Shown piece after piece: positions 46,907 through 58,303 of a stretch of 64,000 nt of DNA. Positions within the stretch are counted from its first letter, which is position 1. Each line of letters begins with the position of its first letter. Made by a program: the position numbers and the translations under genes. Origin of the DNA: an uncultured Pelagibacteraceae bacterium. Lineage in GTDB: Bacteria > Pseudomonadota > Alphaproteobacteria > Pelagibacterales > Pelagibacteraceae. The notes beneath the pieces are model-generated. The model did no database searches and was not told the origin of the DNA. It worked only from the letters and a program-made list of their open reading frames with translations. The stretch spans positions 1 through 64,000 of the forward strand of contig CACHOG010000006.1 in NCBI GenBank assembly GCA_902581445.1, given 5' to 3'.

Positions 46907-47971
46907 TTAGAATGCAAAGTTAACTGCTAATTCTGTTACTTCGTCAGATTTTGCATCTGAGTCCCAACCTGGATTATCAGTATCTGTTTGATAACCTTTG
47001 ATTGACATTGAACCCATTGTGTATGCAAATTGAATTGAAGTTGACTCCATAGTAACGTCAGCAATTGCTGATGAAGCATTGTCCTGAGCGTCGTATGTTT
47101 CTTCTAATTCACCCCATGAAACTGATAAATTTTCATTTACGTTAAACGCAATTGACATTTTTTCAAATTCAAAGTCACCACCAGCAGCAGCGATAGTTTT
47201 TGCAGCTGTTGCAGCAGTAGATGCAGCGTTGATACCATGGTCTAAACCACCAGTTTGGTAACCAACTGAAACTGGTCCAAATGAGTAGTTAGCATACCAT
47301 GTAGCTGACATTGCATTAGCTTCTCTTGATGCGTCACCTTTATCGTTTTGTACTTCTTCACCAAACGCACCAGCTGTTAACCCACCAAAAGATACGTTAA
47401 CACCAGCTGTTGTTGAAGAACCAAACGAAGCAGACTGTACAGATACTCCACCTTCACCAGTTGCAGCATCACCTGCTTCTGGAGTGTATCCAAGCATTAA
47501 TGAGATTGAACCACCACCGATATCAAATGAAGGTGAAGAGTACATTACTTGGTTTCCGTCAGATAATGAACCAACACTGTCAATTGCAGTTGTAGTTTTC
47601 ATACCATCGTGGTTTTCTTCGTAAGCTCTTGGAGTTACATCGTCAAATGCACCACCAACACCTGCTAAACCATTACCGATAGTAATTGTACCCATTCCGC
47701 CCATAGTCAAAGCAACGTTTGAAGATGAAAGGCCTGCAGTCTCTGTTAAGATCATAGTTGTAGATACTGTGAAACCATTATCTAATTCACCTGAACCAGA
47801 AAACGTAATGTCATGATTAAAACCATAACCATCATCAGTATATGCACCTATTTCCTCAGATGAATATGTATAACCAGCATCACCTGATGCAGTTATTTCA
47901 CCTGCGTAAGCTGAACCAGCAACTAAAGATGTACCTAAAGCTGTTAGTCCGATTTTTTTTAATGTATTCAT
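46907..47971 (-). CDS. Gram-negative porin
   Basis: 354-residue outer-membrane beta-barrel. The signal peptide is KKIGLTALGTSLVAGSAYA, followed by alternating amphipathic strands rich in Gly, Ser and Thr, and the protein ends in Phe (AVNFAF), the outer-membrane insertion signal. An acidic surface suits a marine organism. It is less AT-rich than its neighbours and carries a strong AAAGGAG ribosome site, so it is probably very highly expressed. Family is the general Gram-negative porin (OmpC/PhoE-like fold). Confidence 0.92.
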   Translation of the reverse strand: MNTLKKIGLTALGTSLVAGSAYAGEITASGDAGYTYSSEEIGAYTDDGYGFNHDITFSGSGELDNGFTVSTTMILTETAGLSSSNVALTMGGMGTITIGNGLAGVGGAFDDVTPRAYEENHDGMKTTTAIDSVGSLSDGNQVMYSSPSFDIGGGSISLMLGYTPEAGDAATGEGGVSVQSASFGSSTTAGVNVSFGGLTAGAFGEEVQNDKGDASREANAMSATWYANYSFGPVSVGYQTGGLDHGINAASTAATAAKTIAAAGGDFEFEKMSIAFNVNENLSVSWGELEETYDAQDNASSAIADVTMESTSIQFAYTMGSMSIKGYQTDTDNPGWDSDAKSDEVTELAVNFAF

Positions 47972-48018
47972 AATAAATACTCCTTTTGTTTTAAATTATT
48001 CATATGAATTCAGCCTTT

Positions 48019-48047
48019 ATATAAAATTTAAATCGTCAAGTTTACAA
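48019..48047 (-). promoter_or_regulatory. Putative porin promoter
   Basis: On the minus strand TTGTAA (48047-48042) and TTATAT (48024-48019) are 17 bp apart, about 48 bp before the porin ATG. The predicted leader of about 40 nt contains a TTCATATGAA palindrome (47999-48008) and AAAGGAG. The 248-bp gap from here to the divergent lipoprotein gene has no further ORF; its remainder (48048-48219) is AT-rich without a clear second promoter. Confidence 0.5.
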
Positions 48048-48219
48048 TCTATCCCCTAAAATCCTTAATAAATCAAAAATGTTGCATAAATATCACTCTA
48101 AAAAACCCCAATTATATACATTTATTAAGTTTATGTGTCATTTTGGTGCTTTTTAATAAATTGAGAACTTTTAAGTGTGTTTTTTTTAATAATATCATTA
48201 AAAACTGTAATATCTAACC

Positions 48220-48762
48220 ATGAAAACCAAATATTTCATTTTAAACCTTTCACTTGTCATACTAATCGTTTTGTCTGGATGTAAAAATCCTTTTAGATAC
48301 ACAGATGCTCGGGAAATTCCTGTAAGTGGAGAGGAAAGAGTTAGAAAAAATATTGAGGAGGGTAGAGGTGTAACTCTATTTTCAGACAAACCAAAAGGAG
48401 GTGTTTTTGATTTTGCGTCATCAAATGAGTTATGGAGAGCTTCGATTGAAGTATTAGATTTTGTGAGTTTTACAAATGCTAGTTATTCTGGGGGAATTTT
48501 AATTACTGATTGGTTTTCAGGAAATACAAAATCTGAAGGAGACAATTTAAGGGAATTAAAAATTACTGTTCGTTTTTTAAGTAATGAAATTAGGGCTGAT
48601 GGTATAAAAGTAGTAATTCATGAAAAACTTTGCAAAGATAAAACAAAAGTAAATTGCACAATAAATAAAATTCAATCCAATATTGGAAATGATATCAAGT
48701 TAGCGATTTTAAAAAAAGCAGCTATCTTGAAAAAGAATTCAGAAAAAAAAAATAAAAAGTAA
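48220..48762 (+). CDS. DUF3576 lipoprotein
   Basis: 180-residue predicted lipoprotein: the signal peptide ends LIVLSGC (lipobox). The mature domain contains FDFASSNELWRASIEVLDF, GGILITDWFSG and ELKITVRFLSNEIRADG, characteristic of the DUF3576 family that precedes leuS and lptE in alphaproteobacteria. The function is unknown; the neighbourhood with lptE suggests outer-membrane biogenesis. It ends 25 bp before leuS. Confidence 0.85.
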   Translation: MKTKYFILNLSLVILIVLSGCKNPFRYTDAREIPVSGEERVRKNIEEGRGVTLFSDKPKGGVFDFASSNELWRASIEVLDFVSFTNASYSGGILITDWFSGNTKSEGDNLRELKITVRFLSNEIRADGIKVVIHEKLCKDKTKVNCTINKIQSNIGNDIKLAILKKAAILKKNSEKKNKK

Positions 48763-48787
48763 CTAATTTGGATTCTTTCTTAAAAAA

Positions 48788-51343
48788 ATGGATAGATATA
48801 ATTTTAGAAAAATCGAAAAAAAATGGCAAGATTTTTGGATTAAAAATAAATCGTTTAAATCAAAAATAAATCATAATTTAAAGAAATTCTACTGCCTTGA
48901 GATGTTTCCATATCCATCTGGCAAAATACATATGGGGCATGTTCGAAATTATACTATAGGTGATGTCTTATCGAGATATAAATCTTTGCAGGGCTATAAC
49001 GTTCTACATCCTATGGGTTGGGACTCATTTGGAATGCCAGCGGAAAATGCAGCAAAAGAAAATAATTTACATCCAAAAGTTTGGACTGAGAAAAATATTT
49101 CAGTTATGAAAAATCAGTTAAAAAGTTTAGGACTTTCAATTGATTGGGATAGAGAAATCTCAACATGTAATGAGGACTATTATAAACACCAACAATTATT
49201 TTTTATAGAAATGTACGAAAAGGGTCTCATTTATAGAAAAGAAAATTATGTAAATTGGGATCCTGTTGATGGAACTGTCTTAGCAAATGAACAGGTAATT
49301 GACGGTAAAGGATGGCGATCGGGAGCCATCGTTGAGAGAAAAAAATTAAATCAATGGTTTTTTAATATTACAAAATTTTCTGAAAATCTTTTAGATAGTT
49401 TGAATAATCTTAATAATTGGCCAAAAAAAGTGAAAATAATGCAAACAAATTGGATTGGAAAATCATTTGGTTGTGAAATAGACTTCAAAATACATGGTGA
49501 TGCGCCTGTAAATAACATTAAATGTTTCACAACCCGACCAGATACTTTATTTGGTTTTTCATTTTTAGCTGTATCTGTCGACCACCCTATATCAAAATTT
49601 TATGAAAAAGATCCAGAGTTCAAGAAGTTTAAAAATGAATGTTCTAAAACAGGAACTACTGAAGAGTCAATCGCCCAAGGAGAAAAGATTGGTTTTAAAA
49701 CAAATTTACTTGCAACAAATCCTTTAAATGAAAGTGAAAAAGTGCCGGTCTATTTTGCAAATTTTGTTCTTATGGATTATGGTTTTGGAGCTGTTTTTGG
49801 TTGCCCAGGACATGATCAGAGAGATTTAGATTTTGCATTAAAATACAAATTACCAGTAAAAACTGTTGTAAAACCAATAGATGAAGATGATAATTTTAAA
49901 GTTGAGAAAGAAGCTTTTACTGGTTCGGGTATCATAATCAATTCAAAATTTTTAAACGGAATGAAAGCACCTGATCAGTCTATTATAGAAACCATAAAAA
50001 TAATTGAAAAAAAAAATATTGGAAAGAAAACAATTAATTTCAGACTAAAAGATTGGGGAGTATCAAGACAGAGATATTGGGGGTGTCCTATTCCAATGGC
50101 TTATGACAAAGATGGAAATGTACATCCAGTGCCAAAGGAACAGCTTCCAATAAAATTACCTGAAAATATAAATTTAAAAGCTAAAGGAAATCCCCTTAAT
50201 TATGAGCATGAATGGAGAAAAATTAAAATAAATGGATTAGATTGTCTAAAGGAAACAGACACACTTGATACATTTGTGGATTCTTCATGGTATTTTTTAA
50301 GATTTTGTTCTCCAAAAAGCAAAGAATATGGTTTCGACTATGACTCAGTGAAGTATTGGATGCCTGTAGATCAATATATTGGTGGAGTTGAGCATGCAAT
50401 ATTGCATTTGCTATACTCAAGATTTTTTATGAGAGCAATAACTTATAAAAATAAAGATTATACTTTATCAGAACCATTTGAGAGTCTATTTACTCAGGGA
50501 ATGGTTTGTCATGAGACTTTTAAGGATAAGAACAATAATTGGTTAAGTCCAGATGATATTGAAACTAAAGACGGAAAAAAGTTCTTTATAAAAAATCATC
50601 CCGATAGTGTCGTTACTGTAGGACCGGCTGAGTCTATGTCTAAATCAAAAAAAAATACTATAGACCCCGCAAAAATGATAGAAAATTATGGTGCGGACGC
50701 TGTTAGATTATTTATATTATCTGATAGTCCTCCTGAAAAAGATGTACAATGGTCTGATCAGGGTATGCTTGCTTCATTTAAATTTGTTCAAAAATTTTGG
50801 ACAATGAATAATCGTATAAAAGAAAAAATCGAAAGTTGCACGGATATTGAAAATCAAGAGGGTGACATACATCTTTTAAAATTTACTAATCAATTAATAA
50901 ATAAAATTAATTCTAACCTTGAGAGATTTAATTATAACGTCATCGTCGCAAATATGTATGAGACTTATAATTTTTTAAATAAAATTTTAGAAAAAAAATT
51001 TTGTAAAAAAGTTTTAAGTGACAATTATAAAAATATATTAATAATTATGTCGCCAGTTATGCCACATATAATTAGCGAATGCTTTACAAGTAATAATTTT
51101 AATATTTCTCAAAAATGGCCACTTGTAAATAAAAAATATCTAGAGGAAGAAACTGTTAAAATAGTAATTCAAATTAATGGCAAAAAGAAAGGAATTATTG
51201 AAACCGAGAAGAATGTTGAAGAAAAAACAGTTATGGATCTAATATTAAAAGAGGATAGGATGAAAAAGTACATTAAAAATAAAAAAATTAAAAAAATTAT
51301 TTTTGTTAAAAATAGATTAATAAATATTTTAGTGGATGATTAA
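48788..51343 (+). CDS. leuS: Leucyl-tRNA synthetase
   Basis: Class I synthetase charging tRNA-Leu. The 851-residue protein has the HIGH-type motif [20 protein letters not shown], an editing domain (about residues 220-420; [11 protein letters not shown]), the KMSKS-type [11 protein letters not shown] near residue 620 and a C-terminal anticodon-binding region. It overlaps lptE by 8 bp, and the leuS-lptE-holA order is conserved widely in proteobacteria. Confidence 0.98.
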   Translation: MDRYNFRKIEKKWQDFWIKNKSFKSKINHNLKKFYCLEMFPYPSGKIHMGHVRNYTIGDVLSRYKSLQGYNVLHPMGWDSFGMPAENAAKENNLHPKVWTEKNISVMKNQLKSLGLSIDWDREISTCNEDYYKHQQLFFIEMYEKGLIYRKENYVNWDPVDGTVLANEQVIDGKGWRSGAIVERKKLNQWFFNITKFSENLLDSLNNLNNWPKKVKIMQTNWIGKSFGCEIDFKIHGDAPVNNIKCFTTRPDTLFGFSFLAVSVDHPISKFYEKDPEFKKFKNECSKTGTTEESIAQGEKIGFKTNLLATNPLNESEKVPVYFANFVLMDYGFGAVFGCPGHDQRDLDFALKYKLPVKTVVKPIDEDDNFKVEKEAFTGSGIIINSKFLNGMKAPDQSIIETIKIIEKKNIGKKTINFRLKDWGVSRQRYWGCPIPMAYDKDGNVHPVPKEQLPIKLPENINLKAKGNPLNYEHEWRKIKINGLDCLKETDTLDTFVDSSWYFLRFCSPKSKEYGFDYDSVKYWMPVDQYIGGVEHAILHLLYSRFFMRAITYKNKDYTLSEPFESLFTQGMVCHETFKDKNNNWLSPDDIETKDGKKFFIKNHPDSVVTVGPAESMSKSKKNTIDPAKMIENYGADAVRLFILSDSPPEKDVQWSDQGMLASFKFVQKFWTMNNRIKEKIESCTDIENQEGDIHLLKFTNQLINKINSNLERFNYNVIVANMYETYNFLNKILEKKFCKKVLSDNYKNILIIMSPVMPHIISECFTSNNFNISQKWPLVNKKYLEEETVKIVIQINGKKKGIIETEKNVEEKTVMDLILKEDRMKKYIKNKKIKKIIFVKNRLINILVDD

Positions 51344-51797
51344 AAAGATTACTTTTCTCTGTTTAATATTGATGTTTTTAAATAGTTGTGGATATAAACC
51401 AATTTATTCAAAAAAGAGTCAGGGCTTCGAAATTAGTACTACCGAAACATATGGAGATAAAAGAGCTAATAAAATACTATTCAGTAAATTTAAAATTTTT
51501 AAAAATAATCCGGATGCAAATAAATCTTTTAATATTCAGATTAATTCTAAGATTTCGAAAACTACAATAACTAAAGATAAAAAAGGAAATCCAACACAAT
51601 TTTCTTTGGGGCTATATATTGATCTTGAAGCTACAGATAAGTTAGATAAAAAGTTTCAAAAAACATTTTCAGAAAGTAGCACCTACGATAACAGCGAAAA
51701 TAAATTCGATTTAAGAAATTACGAAAATAATTTAATTGAAAATATGACAGAAAAAATATTTTCAGAGATAATTTTATTTTTACAGACTAATAGTTGA
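51336..51797 (+). CDS. lptE: LPS-assembly lipoprotein LptE
   Basis: Outer-membrane partner of LptD in lipopolysaccharide insertion. The 153-residue protein has a lipobox in [15 protein letters not shown], with the CGYxPxY start typical of LptE. The rest is poorly conserved, as usual for this family. Position between leuS and holA is the main support. It implies an LPS-bearing outer membrane. Confidence 0.88.
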   Translation: MIKKITFLCLILMFLNSCGYKPIYSKKSQGFEISTTETYGDKRANKILFSKFKIFKNNPDANKSFNIQINSKISKTTITKDKKGNPTQFSLGLYIDLEATDKLDKKFQKTFSESSTYDNSENKFDLRNYENNLIENMTEKIFSEIILFLQTNS

Positions 51798-51799
51798 TT

Positions 51800-52792
51800 A
51801 TGATCTTAAAGCCTTATCAATTGGTTAACATGAAATCTAAAACTTCAAACTACTATTTATTTTATGGGCAAAATGAAGGGCAAAAAAATGAGGTTATTCA
51901 AAAAATTATAAATGATAAGTTTACAAAAAATATTTATAGATATGATGAAGATGAAATATTAAATAATTACGATAACTTACTTAATGAACTATCAAATAAA
52001 TCTTTTTTTGAAGATAAAAAAATGCTTATCATTTCAAGAGTTACTGACAAAATAATTTCTTTTATTGAAGATGTAAAGGAACGGAACATTAGAGATATAA
52101 AAATTATAATTAACTCTAAAGCTTTAGATAAAAAATCAAAATTGAGAGCGAGTTTTGAGAGGGATAAAGAGTTAGTTTGTGTTGCTTTCTATCACGATGA
52201 TAACTCGACATTATCAAATATTGCAAGTAAATTTTTTAATGAAAAAAAAATACCAATTTCTAGAGAAATTATAAACATGTTGGTAGAAAGATGTAGAGGT
52301 GACAGAATTAATTTAAGTAATGAGATTTCAAAAATCGAAAATTTTTTATTGGATAAAGATAAAATATCTTTTAATGAAATTTTAAAATTAACTAATCTTG
52401 CAGAAAATTATAGCTTTTCAGAACTAGCAGATGCATGCTTAAGTAATAACAAAAAAAAAACTCTTTTAATTATAAATGAAAATAACTTCAGCGCAGATGA
52501 TTGTATTGCTTTAATCAGAATATTTTTGAATAAAGCTAAAAGAATTTTTGCATTAAAAAAAATGGAACAGGAAAATAAAAGTATCGAAGAGTGCTTAACC
52601 AGCTATAAACCTCCAATATTTTGGAAAGATAAAGAGGTAGTGAGGAAGCAAATCAAGCATTGGAGTCTAGAAAGAATTCAGAAACTTATATTTTTTGTTA
52701 ATGAATTAGAACTTCTTATGAAAAAAGAAAATACAATCTCAGTATATTTATTAAACGATTTCATACTTGATCAAGTTAGAATTAGTAATTAG
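51800..52792 (+). CDS. holA: DNA polymerase III subunit delta
   Basis: Clamp-loader subunit that opens the beta clamp. The ATG at 51800 is preferred to an in-frame TTG at 51794 inside lptE; about 330 residues. Typical features are YLFYGQNEGQKNEVIQ at the N-terminus, SFFEDKKMLIISRV and the C-terminal helical collar domain. It follows lptE by 2 bp and overlaps the convergent parB by 11 bp. Confidence 0.92.
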   Translation: MILKPYQLVNMKSKTSNYYLFYGQNEGQKNEVIQKIINDKFTKNIYRYDEDEILNNYDNLLNELSNKSFFEDKKMLIISRVTDKIISFIEDVKERNIRDIKIIINSKALDKKSKLRASFERDKELVCVAFYHDDNSTLSNIASKFFNEKKIPISREIINMLVERCRGDRINLSNEISKIENFLLDKDKISFNEILKLTNLAENYSFSELADACLSNNKKKTLLIINENNFSADDCIALIRIFLNKAKRIFALKKMEQENKSIEECLTSYKPPIFWKDKEVVRKQIKHWSLERIQKLIFFVNELELLMKKENTISVYLLNDFILDQVRISN

Positions 52793-53630
52793 CTTTTATG
52801 ATATATATTAACTTATTCAACTGATCCAAATCTTTGTAATTAAAGGATATTGATCCTGAGTTATTCTTCTTATTTCTAATGAAGACCCTTATTCCTAACT
52901 TATTAATTAATATATTTTCAAGTTCTCTTAAATTTGAGTCTTTTGAAATTAATTTTATTTTTTTTGGTTTTTTAAATAAATTTACTAAATTTTCTGCCTG
53001 CCTAACTGATAATTTTTTTTCAACGATTTTTTTAGCTAAAAGATTTGCATTGTCTAGACCCACTAATACTTTTGCATGACCTTGTGTAATTTTTCCCAAT
53101 TCAATCAAATTTACTACGTCTTTAGGTAATGATAATAATCTTAAACAGTTAGCAATATAAGCTCTGCTCTTTCCAATAAATTTACCAACTTTTTCCTGAT
53201 CATACCCAAATTCATCCATTAACCTTTTGTATCCTGTTGCTTCCTCTATTGGGTTTAAGTCACTTCTTTGAACGTTCTCAACAATAGCAAACTCTAAAGC
53301 TTTCGTATCGTCAGCCTCGATAACTACTGCGGGTATTTCATTTAATCCTGCATTTTGTGAAGCCAGCCACCTTCTTTCGCCAGCAACAATTTCATACTTT
53401 CCGTCAATTACTTTAGACCTGCGTACTATTATTGGCTGGACTACACCTCTTTCTTTTATGGAATTACTTAGCTCTTCTAAACTTTGTTTATTGAAGATTT
53501 TTCTTGGTTGAAATTTTCCTCTAACAATTTCGCTTAATGAAATTTTATTTTTTACAGATGAGTTTTTATTATCGCCTATTAATGAAGATATACCTCTGCC
53601 CAAACCTTTTTTTTGTTTAAAAATGCTCAA
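52782..53630 (-). CDS. parB: Chromosome partitioning protein ParB
   Basis: CTPase and parS-binding protein that loads on centromeric DNA. The 282-residue protein has KGLGRGISSLIG at the N-terminus, the ParB/Srx domain with PIIVRRS and VAGERRWLASQ, a central helix-turn-helix (KFIGKSRAYIANCLRLL) and a short C-terminal dimer domain. It overlaps parA by 4 bp. A perfect parS lies 1.4 kb away in rsmG. Confidence 0.96.
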   Translation of the reverse strand: MSIFKQKKGLGRGISSLIGDNKNSSVKNKISLSEIVRGKFQPRKIFNKQSLEELSNSIKERGVVQPIIVRRSKVIDGKYEIVAGERRWLASQNAGLNEIPAVVIEADDTKALEFAIVENVQRSDLNPIEEATGYKRLMDEFGYDQEKVGKFIGKSRAYIANCLRLLSLPKDVVNLIELGKITQGHAKVLVGLDNANLLAKKIVEKKLSVRQAENLVNLFKKPKKIKLISKDSNLRELENILINKLGIRVFIRNKKNNSGSISFNYKDLDQLNKLIYIIKANY

Positions 53631-54427
53631 GCTGCGCTCTCCATAATTTTCTCTTGATTTAAAAATTCTTCAGTTAAATTAAAGTATGATTTACTTCCTG
53701 GACAAGTTTTATCATACATTAAAACTGGTATACCGTGTGACGGAGCTTCTGATAACCTTACATTTCTTGGTATAACTGTATTATAAACTTTACTTTTAAA
53801 ATAATCCCGCGCCTCCTTTTCAACTTGGCTAGAAAGCTTATTTCTTTTGTCGTACATTGTTAAAACTATTCCTCTAATAGATAATTGTGAATTAAGGTTT
53901 TCCTTTACTCGATCAATTGTTTTTATTAGCTGAGTCAGGCCCTCTAGTGCGAAAAATTCTGTTTGCAAAGGAACTATTAAAGAGTTCGATGCTACAAGAG
54001 CCATCACAGTAAGTAGGCTTAAAGACGGAGGACAATCTATAAAAACATGTGTGTATTTTGAATTATTTTCTTTTAAAAAAAAAGATAATTTGTCTCTTAG
54101 TATAAAAGCTCGACCGTTGTCTCCAGCAGTTTCTACTTCTAATCCTGACAAGTCTACATTTGAAGTAATTATATCTAAGTTCTTAATTCCTGTGCTTTGT
54201 GTAATTTCTGAGATATCTTTAGATCCGTTGAGGGCATTATAAATATTCTTTTCTGAACCATCCGTGTTTGAGTGTCCAAGTCCAGTTGTTGCGTTTCCCT
54301 GCGGATCAAGGTCTATAACCAATATTTTTTTATTATTTTTTGCTAAACCTGCAGCTAGGTTAATAACTGTTGTTGTCTTTCCAACTCCACCCTTTTGATT
54401 AATTACTGAAATTATTTTGCTTTTCAT
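53627..54427 (-). CDS. parA: Chromosome partitioning ATPase ParA
   Basis: Walker-type ATPase (Soj/ParA) that moves ParB-parS complexes. The 266-residue protein carries the deviant Walker A KGGVGKTTTVINLAAGL, DLDPQGNATTGLG and IDCPPSLSLLTV. The start overlaps the end of rsmG by 29 bp. The parA-parB pair beside rsmG-mnmG is the standard origin-proximal chromosomal arrangement. Confidence 0.97.
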   Translation of the reverse strand: MKSKIISVINQKGGVGKTTTVINLAAGLAKNNKKILVIDLDPQGNATTGLGHSNTDGSEKNIYNALNGSKDISEITQSTGIKNLDIITSNVDLSGLEVETAGDNGRAFILRDKLSFFLKENNSKYTHVFIDCPPSLSLLTVMALVASNSLIVPLQTEFFALEGLTQLIKTIDRVKENLNSQLSIRGIVLTMYDKRNKLSSQVEKEARDYFKSKVYNTVIPRNVRLSEAPSHGIPVLMYDKTCPGSKSYFNLTEEFLNQEKIMESAA

Positions 54428-55058
54428 TTTTTTTTAAATTGCATATTTTAATTATTTTAGACTCTGAACTTGTAATACTATTTTTCTCTTTATAATCAAA
54501 ACTCCAATTTTTTAGAGCGTTTCTTAAAATATCTTTTTTGTTTTTTCCTAAAAAAATTATAATACTGTTGAATTTTTTAAAGTTTTTGTCTGCTAAATTT
54601 AGAACGATTGGCAGCGGTTTAAATGCCCTAGCGATTATTAAATCAGTTTTTAAATTTTTTTCTTTGAAAATATCTTTTTGAAATACTTCTGCATTCAAAT
54701 TTAATTTTTTTTTGACAAAAGTCAGAAATTCACATTTTCTAAAACTTTTCTCGTAGAGATTAAATTTCATGCTTGGTTTTTTTATCTTCATTATGATTGC
54801 AAGAACTATTCCAGGTAGTCCCGAACCTGATCCTATGTCAGTACATATACTTTCTTTTTCATCAATAAATTCAATTGTTTGCGCACAATCTACTATATGT
54901 CTTTTTCTTATATCTTTCTCTGTTGACTTACTAATTAAGTTAATTTTATTGTTTTCTTCAATCAATAAATCACAATAAGCCTCAAACTGTAAAAATGTTT
55001 CACGTGAAACATTTAGAGGCTCAAGATTTTTATATTCTAAAATATTCGAATCGATCAA
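54399..55058 (-). CDS. rsmG: 16S rRNA (guanine-527-N7)-methyltransferase
   Basis: SAM-dependent enzyme modifying G527 of 16S rRNA. The 219-residue protein has [19 protein letters not shown] (SAM motif) and [13 protein letters not shown]. Its 5' part encodes NVSRETF across the parS palindrome, so this stretch is constrained by centromere function as well as by protein. It overlaps mnmG by 4 bp and parA by 29 bp. Confidence 0.94.
   Translation of the reverse strand: MIDSNILEYKNLEPLNVSRETFLQFEAYCDLLIEENNKINLISKSTEKDIRKRHIVDCAQTIEFIDEKESICTDIGSGSGLPGIVLAIIMKIKKPSMKFNLYEKSFRKCEFLTFVKKKLNLNAEVFQKDIFKEKNLKTDLIIARAFKPLPIVLNLADKNFKKFNSIIIFLGKNKKDILRNALKNWSFDYKEKNSITSSESKIIKICNLKKNEKQNNFSN
54996..55011. 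promoter_or_regulatory. parS: Perfect parS centromere site
   Basis: TGTTTCACGTGAAACA is a perfect 16-bp palindrome identical to the consensus chromosomal parS site bound by ParB. It lies inside the start of rsmG. I found only this one copy in the window. Its place between parAB and the putative oriC, about 7.2 kb from the latter, fits chromosome segregation in alphaproteobacteria. Confidence 0.95.
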
Positions 55059-56926
55059 GCTATGTTCTTAATAGACTTTCTTTTGACATGAGACAACAAA
55101 ATATATACTGCAGCTGGAGTTATACCGTCTATTCTTAATGCTTGACCCATTGTTTTTGGTCTAATTTTCTTGAATTTAGACTTAACTTCATTAGAAAGAC
55201 CGCTTAAACTGTCATAATTAACACTTTCAGGAATTTTAAGGTTCTCGTCTTTCTTAAAGGCCAATATATCTGCACTTTGTTTAGTTAAATAACCCCTATA
55301 ATGAGCCTTGATTTCTAACTGTTCGTCAATTTCCTTTGATTTGAAAGGTATATTTGGCCAGATTTCTCTTATTTTAGTCATTTTTACATCTTTCTGACTT
55401 AGTATTTGCTCTGCACTCCTCTTAATTCCGTCTTTAGCAATATTTACTCCAAATTTAGCAACTTTTGAGGGAGAAATATCTAAATTTTCCATCAATTTCG
55501 TTAAATTGGCTAAGTCTTCGAATTTTTTATTGTAAATTTCAATTCTATGATCCGATATTAAACCTATATTTATACCTTTTTGAGTAAGCCTTAAGTCGGC
55601 ATTGTCAGCTCTAAGACTTAATCTATACTCTGCCCTAGATGTAAACATTCTGTAAGGCTCAGCAACGCCTTTAGTAACAAGATCGTCTATCATAACGCCT
55701 ATGTAAGCGTCCGATCTATCCAAAATGAATGGCTCCAACTTTTTTACGGATTGAGCTGCGTTTATTCCTGCGATAAGACCTTGCGCAGCTGCTTCCTCAT
55801 ATCCTGTTGTTCCGTTTATTTGACCAGCTAAATAAAGATTTTTAATTTTTTTTGTTTCCAATGTTAAAAAAAGTTCCCTTGGATCAACATAATCGTACTC
55901 GATTGCGTACCCCGGTCGTAAAATTTTAACATTTTCTAAACCATTAATATTGCTGCATATTTCAGCTTGAATTTCAGACGGTAGAGAGGTTGAAATGCCA
56001 TTTGGATAAATTGTATTATCGTTTAGCCCTTCAGGTTCAAGGAAAATTTGGTGCCTTTTTTTCTCGGAAAACTTAAATACTTTATCCTCAATGGAAGGAC
56101 AGTACCTTGGGCCAATTCCTTTTATACTGCCTGAGTACATTGCACTTAATTTAATATTTTTAGAAATGATTTTGTGCACCTTTTCATTAGTGTAAGTCAT
56201 CTTGCAAGAAACTTGTTCATTAATTTTTTTTTTAGTTAAAAATGAAAAAAAATATGGTTCAGTGTCAGCATGCTGTTCCTCCAGATTTTCATAATTTATT
56301 GTTCTGCTATCTAGTCTTGGAGGAGTTCCGGTTTTAAGTCTTCCTATTATAAAATTAAATTTTTTTAATTGTTCACTTAAACCTGTTGTAGGTTTCTCAT
56401 TAAACCTACCAGCTGGTGTCTTATCCTCACCAATATGTATGAGGCCATTTAAAAATGTACCTGTAGTAAGTATGAGCTTGCTACACGAAATTTTCTTTCC
56501 AGACTGTGTAAAAAAACCATTTACAGCGTTTTTTACAAATATAAATTTAGTTACAGGGTCAGAAAAAACGCTTAAATTACAATAGTTTAGCAGTTTTTGC
56601 TGCATATATTTTTTATATAAAGATCTGTCACTTTGAGTTCTTGGACCCCTAACAGCTGGTCCTCTACTTCTATTTAATAGTTTAAACTGTATACCTGACT
56701 TATCTGCTACGTCTCCCATTACACCATCTAAGGCATCTATCTCTCTAACTAAATGTCCTTTACCAAGTCCCCCTATTGCAGGGTTGCATGACATTTCACC
56801 TATAGTTTCTATTTTATGAGTAAAAAGCGCTGTATTAACACCCAACCTGGCAGATGCCGCCGCAGCTTCACACCCAGCATGTCCTCCGCCTATTATTACA
56901 ACATCAAAAAAAACATCATTTGTCAT
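55055..56926 (-). CDS. mnmG: tRNA U34 5-carboxymethylaminomethyl modification protein MnmG
   Basis: FAD enzyme that works with MnmE on the wobble uridine of several tRNAs. The 623-residue protein has the FAD-binding [61 protein letters not shown] (in shorter blocks) and a C-terminal tRNA-binding domain ending in [19 protein letters not shown]. It lies 24 bp after mnmE. Confidence 0.97.
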   Translation of the reverse strand: MTNDVFFDVVIIGGGHAGCEAAAASARLGVNTALFTHKIETIGEMSCNPAIGGLGKGHLVREIDALDGVMGDVADKSGIQFKLLNRSRGPAVRGPRTQSDRSLYKKYMQQKLLNYCNLSVFSDPVTKFIFVKNAVNGFFTQSGKKISCSKLILTTGTFLNGLIHIGEDKTPAGRFNEKPTTGLSEQLKKFNFIIGRLKTGTPPRLDSRTINYENLEEQHADTEPYFFSFLTKKKINEQVSCKMTYTNEKVHKIISKNIKLSAMYSGSIKGIGPRYCPSIEDKVFKFSEKKRHQIFLEPEGLNDNTIYPNGISTSLPSEIQAEICSNINGLENVKILRPGYAIEYDYVDPRELFLTLETKKIKNLYLAGQINGTTGYEEAAAQGLIAGINAAQSVKKLEPFILDRSDAYIGVMIDDLVTKGVAEPYRMFTSRAEYRLSLRADNADLRLTQKGINIGLISDHRIEIYNKKFEDLANLTKLMENLDISPSKVAKFGVNIAKDGIKRSAEQILSQKDVKMTKIREIWPNIPFKSKEIDEQLEIKAHYRGYLTKQSADILAFKKDENLKIPESVNYDSLSGLSNEVKSKFKKIRPKTMGQALRIDGITPAAVYILLSHVKRKSIKNIA

Positions 56927-56950
56927 ATTGAAAATATAATTATTTTTTAG

Positions 56951-58279
56951 TTATTTGCCAATACAGAAGTCACTAAAAATACTTCCAAGTATTTCCTCAA
57001 CATCAACTTTTCCGACCAACATACCTAAATGTCTAGTTGCTAACCTAAGATCTTCTGCTGCCTTATCAAAATCTTTTTCTTTTTCCTTTCTATTAAATTC
57101 TTCCAAATAGAATATACACTGTTGCAAATGTTGCCTGTGTCGTTCTCTTGTAATTAATGTATTTTCAAAACTAACAAATTTATTTTTCAAATTTTCTTTA
57201 ATTAGGCTAATTAGTTTATCAATATTCTTTTCCTCTTTGATTGAAATAGATATTGGTTTGAATTGATCAAGATTTTTATTTTCACTGTCACCTAAATCTG
57301 ATTTATTTATTATAAATATTGACTTTTGAAGATCTATATCCTTCAAAAAGCTAGTAAAATCAACGTTTTTTGGCTCAAATACTAATAAATTTAAGTCAGC
57401 CTCTTCTGCTTTTTTTAGAGCTAATTTTATCCCTTTATTTTCTATTTCATCTTTCGAATTTCTAATTCCAGCTGTGTCTGACATTACCACTGGATACCCA
57501 TCTATATTTAAATGAACCTCAACTATATCTCTTGTCGTTCCTGCAATCTCAGAAACAATTGCGGCCTCTCTTTTTGAAAAATAATTAAGTAAGCTAGATT
57601 TACCCACATTGGTTGGGCCCAATATTGCTATCTTGAATCCTTCTCTAATTCTTTCCCCTACTTTACTATCATTCAAAATTTTTTCTATTTCAAATTTAAC
57701 TTTCTCAGAATCGTTTTTAATATTATTCAATACATCGTCTGGAAGGTCTTCATCAGGAAAGTCAATTTTTGCCTCTATATTTGACAAAATTTTTAATAGG
57801 GTACTCCGCCAAGAATTAAATTTATCTGAACTCTTTCCACTCATTATTTTTAATGCTTGTCTTCTTTGAATGTCAGTTTCAGCAGCAATAAGATCGCCTA
57901 TACTTTCCGCCTTAAGAAGATTTATTTTTTCATTTTGAAATGCTATTTTGGTAAATTCACCAGGCTCAGCAAGTCTACAACCATTTATTTTTGATATATT
58001 GTCTAAAATTGACTTTATTACCGCTCTACTTCCATGAACATGAAGCTCTGCCATATCTTCGCCGGTGTAACTATGAGGACCTGGAAACCAAATTACGATA
58101 CCTTCGTCTATTAATTCTCTTGTTTTTATTTCTACAATTTTAATAAATGAAGCAAGTCTAGGTTTTGGTAATTCTTTACTCGTAATTTGTTTAATAACGC
58201 TCTTAGTTTTTTTGCCTGAAATTCTTATTACAGCAACTCCTGATATACCTGGGCCAGATGATAAAGCATATATTGTCAT
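56951..58279 (-). CDS. mnmE: tRNA modification GTPase MnmE
   Basis: Partner of MnmG in U34 modification. The 442-residue protein has an N-terminal formyl-THF-binding domain (ALSSGPGISGVAVIRISG), a G domain with GPTNVGKSSLLNYF (G1), DTAGIR (G3) and NKSD (G4), and the obligatory C-terminal FCIGK, whose Cys is catalytic. Own promoter upstream at 58304-58331. Confidence 0.97.
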   Translation of the reverse strand: MTIYALSSGPGISGVAVIRISGKKTKSVIKQITSKELPKPRLASFIKIVEIKTRELIDEGIVIWFPGPHSYTGEDMAELHVHGSRAVIKSILDNISKINGCRLAEPGEFTKIAFQNEKINLLKAESIGDLIAAETDIQRRQALKIMSGKSSDKFNSWRSTLLKILSNIEAKIDFPDEDLPDDVLNNIKNDSEKVKFEIEKILNDSKVGERIREGFKIAILGPTNVGKSSLLNYFSKREAAIVSEIAGTTRDIVEVHLNIDGYPVVMSDTAGIRNSKDEIENKGIKLALKKAEEADLNLLVFEPKNVDFTSFLKDIDLQKSIFIINKSDLGDSENKNLDQFKPISISIKEEKNIDKLISLIKENLKNKFVSFENTLITRERHRQHLQQCIFYLEEFNRKEKEKDFDKAAEDLRLATRHLGMLVGKVDVEEILGSIFSDFCIGK

Positions 58280-58303
58280 TATTATATATCTTAAAATTCA
58301 GAT

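Noticed and set aside
51794-51799. TTG start of holA overlapping the lptE stop
   Set aside because: An ATG two codons later gives the normal N-terminus; the TTG could be used but nothing supports it.
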